Source: Lycorma delicatula (lineage: Eukaryota > Arthropoda > Insecta > Hemiptera > Fulgoridae). From it: DNA of 64,000 nt. Where the stretch lies: positions 149,588,575-149,652,574 of the forward strand of contig NC_134455.1 in the NCBI RefSeq assembly GCF_047948215.1. Direction: 5' to 3'. How positions within the stretch are numbered: the first letter of the stretch is position 1; each line of letters begins with the position of its first letter. Position numbers and translations under genes: made by a program. Of the stretch, positions 46,335-56,814 are shown piece after piece. The notes below the pieces were generated by a model. That model was given only the letters and a program-made list of their open reading frames with translations, did no database searches and had not been told where the DNA came from.

Positions 46335-47867
46335 TACCGTATTTATTCGAGTACCTCCACGCTTTTTTTCTTGTGATTGGAGAGAAAAAATAAGGGTGCG
46401 GGACGTTCAAAAACATAGCCTTTAGCCAAGATAATTTACGTAAAGTAAACGTTTTCTTAGAAGTACCTAAATTCAATCACGTAAATACAGTTACATTAGG
46501 CTTTCGTTTATCAATACCGGATGTCGCTTATATAGAATACATCCTTAATTATTAACATCCTGTTCATATTATAGATAGGAACAAAGTTACGGTATTTTTA
46601 TAAAACTGATTCATTCTGTATAGTCTGCATCCGGTTCTAATGACACTACAGTTACTATCAGTTACCGCTAAATCATTGAATAAAGTTGATTTTAAAGCAA
46701 GCCGTGGATGGTAACACGATTTTTTGCGCGAAATGATTTGTCAATAAGACCGAAAGACAACCATTTCTCAACGACTTCCTTATGAACAAAAAATATTACA
46801 TTTTCACAAATACATAATAAATCTTAGAAAAGATAAAGACTATTTGCCCTCTCAAATAGGAAACGCTGATCAAACCCCCGTATATTTTGAAATGCCATTT
46901 GGCAAAACTGTAAACAAAAAAAAAGTGAAAATGAAAAACGAAGGTGTAGTGCTACGCTTTGCATTACTTCTGATAGATCAAAATTACCTGCATACATTGT
47001 TTTTAAAAGAAAAACTCTTCCTACCGTACAGGTAAAAGGGTTTATTATCAGAGCACAGGAATCAGGTTGGATAGACGAAACCTTAATTTTAGATTGGATC
47101 AGGTGTGTATGGCAAAAGCGATCAGGAGATTTACTTAATAAAAAAAATACCGGTATGCTAGTAATGGATAGTTATCGGGGGCATACTACTGATAAAGTGA
47201 AAGACATTTTAAAAAAGGGTATGACGACCAAGTAATAATTCTAGGCAAGTTATTAATGCAACCACTAGATGTCTGCATTAATAAACCGTTCAAATCTGCA
47301 TTAAAACAACTGTACAGTAAATGGATGGCTGATGAAAATTTCTTTCTCACGCCTACAGGAAGAATCAAACGCCCAGATTTTTGTTTGGATAAAGGATGCT
47401 TGGAAGGTATTTCCACGGAAATAGTAAGGAAAAGTTTTAAAAAATGCGGAATATCTAATGATAGTGAATACGATCACCTTTGGCAGAGTGACGTGGAGAC
47501 TACCGGTAACCCTTCTACAGACATTGGCAGTGACAGTGATTAATTAAAAATAATATCACATATTAAAATGCGTATTGAAATGATCCTTTTCAATATGATA
47601 CTTTCTTTTCGTTTTACTGGCCTACTGATTCTGAACTAAACTAGTATTTACAGAAATTAATTAATAATGTAATATTAATATTGTAATTTAAATGAACGAA
47701 TTAAATGCTTTACTTTCTGAATATTATCCTATTTACGTATTTTTTTATCATATCTGTTGCACTTTAAAATACCGGTATATACTCGATTTATTTTTTTAAA
47801 TTTTCAGTCCGGAAAATCGTGGTGCGGGGCTTATTCGGTGGCGGGAAGTACTCGAATAAATACGGTA
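46335..47867 (+). mobile_element. pogo/Tigger-like DNA transposon with both ends
   Basis: The termini are exact inverted repeats over 20 bases including the TA target duplication: 46335-46354 and 47848-47867. The element proper is 46337-47865, about 1.53 kb, with TA on each side as expected for Tc1/mariner/pogo insertion. The interior carries a single transposase gene on the plus strand, now broken into three frames. The short length and missing N-terminus suggest it has lost part of the gene. Confidence 0.9.
46684..47542 (+). pseudogene. pogo-like DDE transposase, frame-broken
   Basis: FKASRGW (about 46690) is the start of the CENP-B-type helix-turn-helix domain. After it come KTTISQRLPYEQKI-like and RKDKDYLPSQIGNADQTPVYFEMP sequences, the latter with the first catalytic Asp (codon 46868-46870). 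LVMDSYRGHTTDKVK holds the second Asp (47167-47169) in another frame. MQPLDVCINKPFK holds the third (47268-47270) in a third frame. The C-terminal part (WMADENFFLTPTGRIKRP, ISTEIVRKSFKKCGIS) ends at 47542 after a short acidic tail. All three catalytic acids remain but frameshifts separate them. The family cuts and pastes DNA at TA sites. This copy cannot make the enzyme. Confidence 0.9.
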
Positions 47868-47889
47868 ATTTCCCATTAATTAAAATTTA

Positions 47890-48135
47890 ATTTGGCTATA
47901 ACTCTAGTACCAATGAAAATAAGTACCACTTATATCGTTAAAAATCTCTCGATGAGAGCTTATTACTGCGATTAAGAAAAAGTCCAAAATTCAAATTGCT
48001 TGGATTTTGGGCTTTTGTGATACTTTTGGTTCAGTCGATTGCAATCAAAAGAGGGGAGGTGTAGAACTAGATGTTACAACTGTCCTAAATCCAAAATTTC
48101 ACCATTCTACGGTTAATCGTTTTTGAGTTAGGCGG
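47890..48135 (+). repeat. Probable dispersed repeat next to the pogo element
   Basis: The stretch from TTGGCTATAACTCTAGTACC (47892) to CGTTTTTGAGTTAGGCG (48136) has the even, less AT-rich texture of a dispersed repeat. I recall similar text from other insect genomes, but I cannot name the family and see no second copy here. It may continue the sequence left of the pogo element at 46.28 kb, which would make the pogo a nested insertion. Confidence 0.3.
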
Positions 48136-51100
48136 TGTAGATAAGCTTGGTGTGAAGGAGTGGTCCCTTTGCATGAAGCTGCTTGTTCAGCTACAAACTA
48201 CATCTCTAATACTGTATGTAGTATTGGTTAAAATCTCTTAATATTCATAACCATTCTTTTACGAAGTGTAAACCATTAAAATAATTTTAATAATGTTAAT
48301 AACTGCAAATTTCTGACACACAATTTGATTAAAATTATGTTTATGAAACATTGTTTCATAAACAATGTGTTTACAATGTGTTTCTAAACAAATTGTGTTT
48401 CATACAATTTGTTTATGGAAAATTATGGAGAGTATCGATTAAATTACATGTTACATACTTTTTTTTAATTTTGAAAATATTTTACGTCGCCTACATCAAT
48501 AAGTATTAAGATTTATTATTTTCTTTGTTTATAACTATTTCTTTTGTTTTATTCATCAAAGTTAATTATTTTTGATATTCTTAACTGGTATAAAATTATA
48601 AAAACTAAAGAAAAAAACAAACGTTCGATAATCGTCAATAACATAATACAGATTTACGTTTTTGAACATTGGTTAATTTTATTATTTTACGTTGACTCAT
48701 TATAAAAAAACGTTAATATACTCTTTAAATTTTATATGTATTTTATTCCTATTTTATCTTCTTTATATAATTTCATATTCTTTTTGTTTTTTATATTCTT
48801 TTTAGAAGAATATCATTCTTTCTTATTTCCTATATTTTATTCAAAATTAATAAAATAAATAAACGAGATTAGAATTTTTATTTGAGAATATATTTTAAAA
48901 TATTTTAATAACAATTCTAATGTGAAGGTTTAAGAACTAGAGTGACTTAGAAACCGGCTTAGGTTTTATTAGGAAAAAGGGAAGAATTTAAAACAATTTG
49001 GAATCTGATAGTAGAATATATGAATATCTCGCGCGCGCGCTTGTGTGTGTGTCAACTCTATTTTAAGTGAATGGTATTTTCGTATTCTTCCTCCCTCAAA
49101 ACGTAAAGAAAATTTATTTTCATCCCCCACTTCCACCACGTGACCGAAAGTAATACCGTACCTTCGAAAAGTCTATAAAAATATTCACCGAAATACAGGG
49201 AATTTATCAGATAAGATAATAATGTGTGTGAGGGCTGACGTTTTCCTGCTGTCTGTACGAGAAGGGAGATAGGATCCGTGTGGAGGGGAAGACTGATACA
49301 GCTGATAAATTATTTTTTCTCATACATCTTAAGAGAGATTATGAAATGTTTCAGATACTACAGTTATTTTATTTATATAGTAATATTAATATATTTATAT
49401 TATGTTTCTCTAAGTTCTTAATAGAAATTTTATTTGTACCAATACTCGTTAAGTCTTATTTAAGCATGTATCATAGTAATAATTATTTTGTATCCATGAA
49501 GAGAGGAAAATTTAATCATAGAATTTTGAGAAGTCACCTGAAGTACAAAGTTATCATTTTTTTTCAATTTTTTTTTTTTTTAGATTATTAATGAATTAAA
49601 ACAGATTTCAATCCTTTCCGGTGTATTTCTGTCACCGGTTAAAGAAACGTGTAACTGCTGTAGAGCAATAACTAAGTCAATAGTTACAGGTTCTTTTACA
49701 AGATAATCGAATGCATCAACCACGCAAATGATTACACAGAAGGTGAAATTAGATTTGAGTTGAGAGATGATCGAACAAGGAAGTTTAGATATTAAAAATT
49801 TATGTGAAGAACATGTGACTATTTCAATTTCAATTTCTAGGTTAATCTTCGGTCTCGTGCTACAAAAAAAGTATTCCACCTACAATTAGTAAAACATCAT
49901 TACTGTTCGACCGGCTTATCATTCAGTTTTAATATAAGTACTGTAATATTGATAATCGATTTTTATGGCGAGTATTTGTTTTCATTTACAACACAAAAAT
50001 TATTTTATCTGCCATCCTAAGCATACAAAAAAAAAGACAGCAAGAGCAAAAGAGTCGTATCGTTTTAATTTAAGAACAGCCCGCGGGAAAACAATTCATG
50101 TTTAATTAAATAAAATTTCTTATAAAGAGATGACAAGAAGCAAAAGAATAATAATAGTAAGGATAACAAAAGGAAGAAGAAGGAAATGAAAGTTACTACT
50201 AAGTATCAAACCGAGTTACGGAAATGAGAAGCTAATGTGGATGAAAACGTTACATCAAAGGGAAAACCAAATGAAGGAATGTTTTGCACAATCGAGGACA
50301 TTCTTGAGAAACCAAAGCAGTCTTCCCTCTCTATACACCCTACGTCATCTCTTCCACCCTTCTGAGCCCTACTAACTCATTTTATCATTATATGCCTCGA
50401 ATAACCTTAACGATAATTTTGAAAACCTTCTCATGTCATATTTTATCGTTAATTCCACTCAGGACTGCGGTTTACAATGCCACACGCAACAAAATTACAA
50501 AAGAGACTATAGTTGTTTGTGCTAATAAATATTTTGTGTTCACCGCATTATCGTTTTTGCTGGTAAAATTCTAAAATACCTGAGTAATAAACTTTTTTAT
50601 TCCATTTTTTAATCAGATGAAAATATGTAAATTTCAAGTTCATTCATCAATTTATGTTACGTTCCTACTCTGTATTTAATAACTTAATTTATCAATAATA
50701 AATCAACAATGAATGAAACCATTTAACTGCTCCTTAAGGACTTCCTAAGATTTTCCCCTTAATAATTTTATTTTTTTTCTAACGTTTTAAAAAAGTACGT
50801 ATTCTTAAAAATTTGCCACTTCTTAGTAATTATTTTGCTTGTGATTTTATATTTAATAGTGACGGAAAATTAAATGAGTAAAAATTGCTAATTCAAACAA
50901 AAAAAAATTCAATATTAGTAGTATATTTAGTTAGTACAGTAGTAAAAGTAAAATTACTAGAACAAAAAATAAAATGATACTATCAAATCTAACATTGTGC
51001 CAAATTTCTCATACGTCACCAAAATTTCAGCTATACAAGAAACACATAGCGATCATCCATCGTTGAGATTAAATATTTAGAGAGATAACTGGAAAAAAAA

Positions 51101-51225
51101 TGTGATCGTCTTTGAACTCAAATTTATAAATATCCAGACCGAAATAAATGAAGAGGAATATACCCGGCTGTTATGGGTATGCAGTATAAATTCAGAGAAG
51201 ATAAAAATAAGTAGATGTTAGACAG
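48136..51225. other. AT-rich DNA without recognisable genes
   Basis: No gene is recognised. A cluster of overlapping inverted repeats lies at 48339-48417. A (CG)n(TG)n tract lies at 49030-49052. Open frames at 49280-49591, 49580-49879 and 50392-50574 have no motif. Confidence 0.4.
48339..48417. repeat. Cluster of overlapping hairpins
   Basis: GTTTATGAAACA and TGTTTCATAAAC (48339-48363) form a 12-bp inverted repeat around a single T. Directly after it, two copies of ACAATGTGTTT occur in tandem, and then AAACAAATTGT/ACAATTTGTTT form a second inverted repeat with an 8-base loop. The block reuses the same few words in both orientations. Confidence 0.75.
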
Positions 51226-51240
51226 GATGGGATATGTGAT

Positions 51241-51678
51241 CCACCGGGTTGATGTGGTGGTGAACGCGTCTTCGCAAATCAGCTGATTTCGAAGTCGAGA
51301 GTTCCAACGTTCAAATCCTAGTAAAGACAGTTACTTTTATACGGATTTGAATACTAGATCGTGGTTACCGGTGTTCTTTGGTGGTTGGGTTTCAATTAAC
51401 CACACATCTCAGAAATGGTCGACTTTTTTTTAACCTCCGGGACTACCATTAGGTATTGCTTCAGAGGATAAGATGAATGACGTCTGTGAAAATTCCATGC
51501 CTAACCGGGATTCAAACCCGTAACCTCCGGATGAAAGGCAGAGACGCTACCACTTGCGCTACGGTGCTAGAAATGATCGACGTGGACTGTACAAGACTAA
51601 ATTCACTTATACTCATACATATCATTCTCTAAAGTAATAACTGACAGTGATTCCCGGAGGCTAAACAGGAAAAAAAAA
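51241..51678 (+). mobile_element. tRNA-derived SINE, family 2, carrying a nested SINE
   Basis: The head has an A box (TGATGTGGTGGTGAACGCG, about 51250-51268) and a B box (CGTTCAAATCCTAG, about 51308-51321). The body continues to 51423, is interrupted by a family 1 SINE (51424-51568), and resumes from 51582 to a tail CCCGGAGGCTAAACAGGA plus A-run. A target-site duplication flanks the whole: GATGGGATATGTGAT at 51226-51240 and GATGGCATATGTAAT at 51679-51693 (two mismatches). A truncated copy of the family lies on the minus strand at 58553-58742. Confidence 0.9.
51424..51568 (-). mobile_element. tRNA-derived SINE, family 1, nested copy
   Basis: On the minus strand the head reads AGCACCGTAGCGCAAGTGG (A box) and GGTTTGAATCCCGG (B box). 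The body and tail (ATCCTCTGAAG...CCCGGAGGTTAAA) end in a T-run on the plus strand at 51424-51431. It is flanked by 13-base target-site duplications AGAAATGGTCGAC (51411-51423) and AGAAATGATCGAC (51569-51581), one mismatch apart, which belong to the host SINE. Its promoter boxes are in better shape than those of the copy at 14.3 kb. Confidence 0.92.
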
Positions 51679-51693
51679 GATGGCATATGTAAT

Positions 51694-53640
51694 AGGAGAA
51701 GCTCAAAGATGAAGTGGAAAGAATGTCTCCTTGAAAATAAAGTAAAAGTATTCAAGTTAAAATAATTGAAATTGAAAGAATACGGTATTACAATCTCCCG
51801 AAAATATATAAAAGAAATTTGAAAAAGAAATTTAGTGTTAATTTTGTAAAAATATTGTAAAGTAGTAAAATTTTTAACACATGTACGTGGTTTTTACTAC
51901 CATATTATTTTATTGTGAAATTTTATAGTAATTTTTAGAAGCTTATTTTTGTAGAAAAGAATTATTTCATTTTAAATATTGATGAAACTAGGATAATAAA
52001 AGAAAAAATAATAAAAAGAAATCTACGAACAGTGATGACGATGAATATCGTCATTGTTATTATTTGCTACATAATTCATTTTTTAACGCAAAGTAGAGCA
52101 AAATTATTAAGTAACGGCAGCGCTTATTTCAGACAAAAACTCCTGCCTGTGTACTTTATATAATCTAGAACTCAGCGTAAGGCGTGGCGTTACAGAAGAG
52201 AACTGTTCGTTCGTGTTTCTCTGACAAAAGTTGATATTAAAAAAAATCAAAGGAGCCACTTTCCGTACAGTTTAAATAATTTAACGGAAAGTCCACATGC
52301 TTATAAATAAACATGTATAAATTAAAAAAGTTAATTTCTCGTGAGGCGGTCGGTATGGTCGGAGCAGGGAAGCGATTCTTTGTGGCCGCCCAGGGGTAGT
52401 TGTAATTAAGATCTGGCTCTTTGTCGGTCCTACAGTGCTTTGACTCGATATAAATTAAAATTTCCCTTCAACCCCCTAGCCGTGTAACTCACTGCCACAG
52501 CACGACCTACCGACCTACCCCCTGCCAATAATAACTGATACTTTCCTTTCTCCCTTCAGCCTCACCCCTTAAACCCTGAATGTATATCTTTAATACTACG
52601 AAACACACGCAGACACACATTCACACTCGCTCGAGTACATCACTCGTATTGTATATTCTTCTTTGCATGTACAATCCAGACCCGGTCTAGGATGTCATTG
52701 TTTGCTATAGATTAAGCTTTATTGGAAAACATTTAGAAACAAAAAGTAAAAAGATCAAAACAAGACGGACAGAATGAAGAAAGGTATTTGTAGAACTAAA
52801 CAAGAAAACAAGAAATCAGTATGCCTTACAGGTACGTGGCATGGTCGTACAATACATTCCAGGAATCAAATGATCTGAGAATATAAGTTGAGAGTTATTG
52901 GAACCGTTAAACTGAATATGTTGCATGATGGTGATCGTCGGTTGTGTAGACTTTGGAAGAAAAACAAGAGATAATACATCTAAAAGAGAAACTTAATGCA
53001 CAACCGATTAGAAAAAATGTTCTTGCGCTTTGCAAAAAGCGAAAGATCCATTGTTCATCCTGACAAAATTTACTTGTATGTAAACTAATAACGTTGAAAT
53101 AGAGTAATTGATATACGCACGTAGTGCTCAATCACGTGTATAAATAAATATTGTTGAAATGGGTGATAAGACACAGGTAACATTAGTAGTTTTACATTTC
53201 TGGTGCAATCACTGGATAAAATAAACTCGCTTAGTTCTCAAAAAACTTGAGTAATTTTAGAAAAACTGAGAGAATATTACTATGTGACAGAAGTATAAGT
53301 AAGCTTCATTAGAATATGTCACAGAAATTCATTCAATTATATAATATTTTATGGAAAAAAAAACTATTCGTGAAATGGCAAATATCTGAAAACAATCATA
53401 AGAGTCTGCGTATAACGGGTTATAAGGCCGGATGTTTTCCAATAAACAACTCAGCTACGGAATGAACATTCATACAATCACAGGAGAGTGCCTCCAGATA
53501 GTTCACAAGAGCAAACACCAAAAATCCGTAGTGATAGCGAAGAAGCCATAACTAAAATAGGTTCCAGCGACTTATACTCGTATTAATTTCAAGAACTCAA
53601 AGGTATCTAGAAATTTACAGATCAACACCGGAAAGAAAAA
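51694..53640. other. AT-rich DNA with one GC-richer stretch
   Basis: No gene is recognised. 52340-52690 has higher G+C and a CCGACCTACC-type direct repeat (GACCTACCGACCTACC near 52503). It has no open frame or transposon motif and could be regulatory or a fragment of an unknown repeat. Confidence 0.4.
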
Positions 53641-54290
53641 AATCCCTTTCGGCACGGCGGAGGGTGGAGGTAGATTTCACCGGTGCTGAGTAGGGGGATA
53701 AAAAATATTTCCACCTTAAAGTTAAGAAAAACTTCAATTTTACTAAATACGATAATGGTTGCATGTGAAAAAAGCTTCACATGTTTAGCATATGACAAGT
53801 CCCATCTTCTTACAATTCCAGCAACATCTTGGTCCTCCCATGCCGTAAGGATTGGTCATATCAAAACTTTTTTTAAACGAAAGTTTTAGGTAATATTTAG
53901 AGAAATAACGAGCACTTTAAACCGATTCGATACTGTGCTTATTAAGGGAGGTATGATATTTTTTTTTATCTTCAAAACCCCATTATTTCCAACCCCTGGA
54001 CCAATGGTTGGTGATATAAAAAAACTTTACTTACATACGTTTTAGGCTCTTATCCAAAGAATAGTAGGAACTTTAAATGAATTCAATGTTTTACATAATA
54101 AGAAAGTTATAGCGATATTTTGGTTTTTCAAAAAAGACTTTCATTTCCACCTACATGGTCCGCCGATTTTGGCCGTTAACGAAATCGACCAAGAGTTTGG
54201 GACGAGTTATTTTTAAGGAACAATTTGAAAGTGATTGGCGCAAAATTACGGCAGTTTTCGTGTCCACAAGAAAGTGAAATATATATGTAT
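53640..54290. repeat. Degenerate repeat with two related internal units
   Basis: Two segments of about 170 bases resemble one another: around 53815-53990 and around 53975-54115. Both contain, in order, a TCCTCCCATGCC or CCCCTGGACCAATGG-type block, GG(T)TGGT(C/G)ATAT(C)AAAA, a GTTTTAGG block, an AAAGAAT/AGAAATAA block and CTTTAAA(C/T)(C/G)(G/A)ATTC(G/A)AT. No inverted ends or coding sequence are visible. A (TA)/(CATA) microsatellite ends it at 54280-54305. Confidence 0.45.
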
Positions 54291-54305
54291 ATACATACAT
54301 ATATG

Positions 54306-55380
54306 TTATATTCCTCAAGTCGAATCATGGTACCCATTACAATAAGTAGCTTGAAAAAATGAGACAAAAAAGCTCATGAAAGAGAGCGCTTCGAGGTCCT
54401 CTTCAGGCAGTAACGCTGTAATTCATCCAAAATTATGAGTAAAAATTATTGGGTAAATATCAGCCAAGATTTTTACCCAAGATGGCAGGTTTACTTACCG
54501 GATATATAATTTAAAAATATTACTTTTATTCCAGTTACTAAAAAGCCACCGGAGAATGTGCTTAAACTTTCTAAAGGATAACTTTAGACCGTCCTCAAAA
54601 TTCCGCTGCGTGTGTATTATCCAATTGAAGTATTATATAATATTTTGCCATTTCCTCACTAGAAGATAAATCAGTAGAAAACGCTAAAAACCTTCTGTTG
54701 TTTTTACAAACTTTAATTTAGTGTAGACATATTTTTAATTTTTTCATAAAATGAAGATTTTGAATGAAAAATAATAAAAATTATTCTTACTAAAGGAAAG
54801 TAGAAACCTGCCAATTTTATTTCAGGAAAAAGCTATTACGTTTTGTTGCGGACATTGTTGAAATAATTGATAAAAGAATCAGAATCATAAAAACAATTCC
54901 AAGGAAAACCGATCAACAATAAATATTTTCTGTGATCTACTTTTGGAGTTTTTCAAAACAAAGAAAAATTTTTTTTAATGTTGCTCAACAGCTTTTGAAA
55001 AATTCAATTTGTTTACCACTTTGGTGTTTACTGTTTAATACACTTACTTTACGAAGAAAAAAGATGTACTTCTTACGATAAAATTCTTGCAAACATTAAT
55101 ACAAACCTATAAACCTTTTTGTTGGACTAAAAATAACAAATAAGATAACGACTACAAATAAATAGGAGATAATTTCCATCTATAATATTGTGCGGTCCAC
55201 ACAAGTGTGGTGCTGTTAATCATTATGATGATAGGAAAAGTTTACAACCAAAACTGAAGGTTTGAACTCTCATTACAATTCACAATTTTAAATATTTTGT
55301 TTTAATTTTAAGTCGCAAAACTCATTAAGCCATTAAAAACAACTACGTTGTAGTTGTACGTTATAGTACGTTATAGTTGT
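54306..55380. other. AT-rich DNA without recognisable genes
   Basis: I see no gene or repeat. It is plain AT-rich sequence up to a short tandem TACGTTATAG/TACGTTATAG duplication at 55358-55378. Confidence 0.45.
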
Positions 55381-55383
55381 CAC

Positions 55384-55475
55384 GTTAGTGTCCCAAACCT
55401 AGCCAAGAGTCGAACCCAGAACCATCAGTTATATAACGCAAGGACGCTTCTTAACTGTACCACCAGGATGTTTTT
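55384..55475 (-). mobile_element. tRNA-derived SINE fragment, family 3
   Basis: On the minus strand, CCTGGTGGTACAGTTAAGAAG (A box, about 55448-55468) and GGTTCTGGGTTCGACTCTTGG (B box, about 55402-55422) stand at tRNA-like spacing, with a GCTAGGTTTGGGACAC continuation. The sequence then merges with a short local repeat. It is not obviously family 1 or 2, and I could not find the duplicated target. Confidence 0.6.
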
Positions 55476-55772
55476 TAAATATTTTAATAATAACTTGCAA
55501 AACGTGAAGGGATTCAAAAGATAATTAAAATTGTAATTAGTATTTTATAAAAACATTTTTTAATTTTATTATTTTCAGTCATAGTATATTCTGTCATTTG
55601 CATCGTATGTTCAGTTAAAATTAAGTAATCCTGTAACCGTCATATAAAATGGAGGTTTGTGTGGAAAAAACTTATCGTTTCTCAAAACGCCTTTCTTAAA
55701 AACATTCAAGGCCATAAATTACAATACTACAGTAGTTTTCGCCCCCTAAGCTAGTGAAATAACCTAATTTTT

Positions 55773-56776
55773 ACTTTCCCGTCTATACAGCTGTATAGAA
55801 GGGTACATAGCCATACAGAAGCTATTAAATTGGCTAAATCCGATTTTCACCGAATCATGTCCAAAAGACCTCTAAGGACCCCAGAAAACCGAAAAGTGGC
55901 ATCAAAATTTCCGCAACAAATGAGCGTCCGTATATGTACGTATGTATGTGTGTTGGCGTGTAAATCACCTTATATCTCCAGAACTGCTTGACCGATTTTC
56001 ATCAAACTTGGCTATAATATATAGAAATATTATAGCCAATACAACATAGCAGGGGCATTGACTGTATTAAATTTTCAATTCAAAAGGTCAGGGGGAGGGG
56101 GATACAGGGAGAAAAACGAAATCATCTCCAGATTTTGCATAATTAGGGTTACAACTTTTGTAAAAAACGTTTTTGCTAAATTTCACCCCCACCCCTAAAA
56201 ATGGTTTTATTGAGGTTATAGAAGGCAGTACAAGGAGTGATTTTTGTTGCATTATTTTTTTAAAATATTTTTGTAAACAATTATAAAAAAACATCTTTTC
56301 TGTAATAATTTTTTTGCTGAATTGCCGCACCATCACTATAAAAAATAGTAATTTTGAAACCTTGTAAAAGACAGTACACCGGGTCTTTTCGTTGCAGTTT
56401 TTTTCTATTAGCATCTCATTTGATCCACAAATTTGTTCCCGATCAAACTGGGGTCTTAAACCAGCCACCCCCTCCCTTACAATACTCCACATCCCACTTA
56501 GCGGCGGGACTTCTGCTCTAATCGACTGCAATGTTGTGACGTCACAGGTGAGCGGTAGAATTAAATAAATGAATAATATTTAAAGTGTAAAAATTTATTT
56601 AAAGTGGCCGCTACTACCGCCACACCCGAGCGAATGAAATACGGTAAGCGCGCGCGCTTTAGGTTAGAATTATTGAATTAAATAAACAAAAAATATTGTA
56701 TTTAAAATGATAAATATTTTTAATTAAGTTGTGTGTGTAAGCCGTGTATCGGAAAAAAGCCTCTTGACGGGAAAGA
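55773..56776. mobile_element. Unclassified element bounded by CTTTCCCGTC inverted repeats
   Basis: CTTTCCCGTC at 55774-55783 is matched by its reverse complement GACGGGAAAG at 56766-56775. Next to the left end is an 18-base palindrome (TCTATACAGCTGTATAGA, 55783-55800). The right end runs straight into a 14-bp fold-back. The interior is of mixed composition, with a G+C-rich palindromic CGCGCGCG region near 56650. An open frame on the minus strand (56088-56531) encodes no motif I know. I would treat the element as a non-autonomous transposon of unknown class. Confidence 0.45.
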
Positions 56777-56814
56777 GGCTTTCCCGTCAAGACAACGCCT
56801 ACAATTGCGTTGTC
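56762..56814. repeat. Two adjacent hairpins at the element end
   Basis: TCTTGACGGGAAAG and its exact reverse complement (56762-56775, 56779-56792) surround AGG. Overlapping it, GACAACGC and GCGTTGTC (56791-56814) form a second stem with an 8-base loop. The first includes the terminal repeat of the element before it, so an extra inverted copy of the end has been made here. A Helitron-like terminal hairpin is an alternative, but a CTRR end is not evident. Confidence 0.75.

Noticed and set aside
56088..56531. 147-codon minus-strand frame in the CTTTCCCGTC-ended element
   Set aside because: It begins in GC-rich repeat sequence, has no recognisable domain, and its content looks like translated non-coding DNA. 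I kept the element but not a gene.
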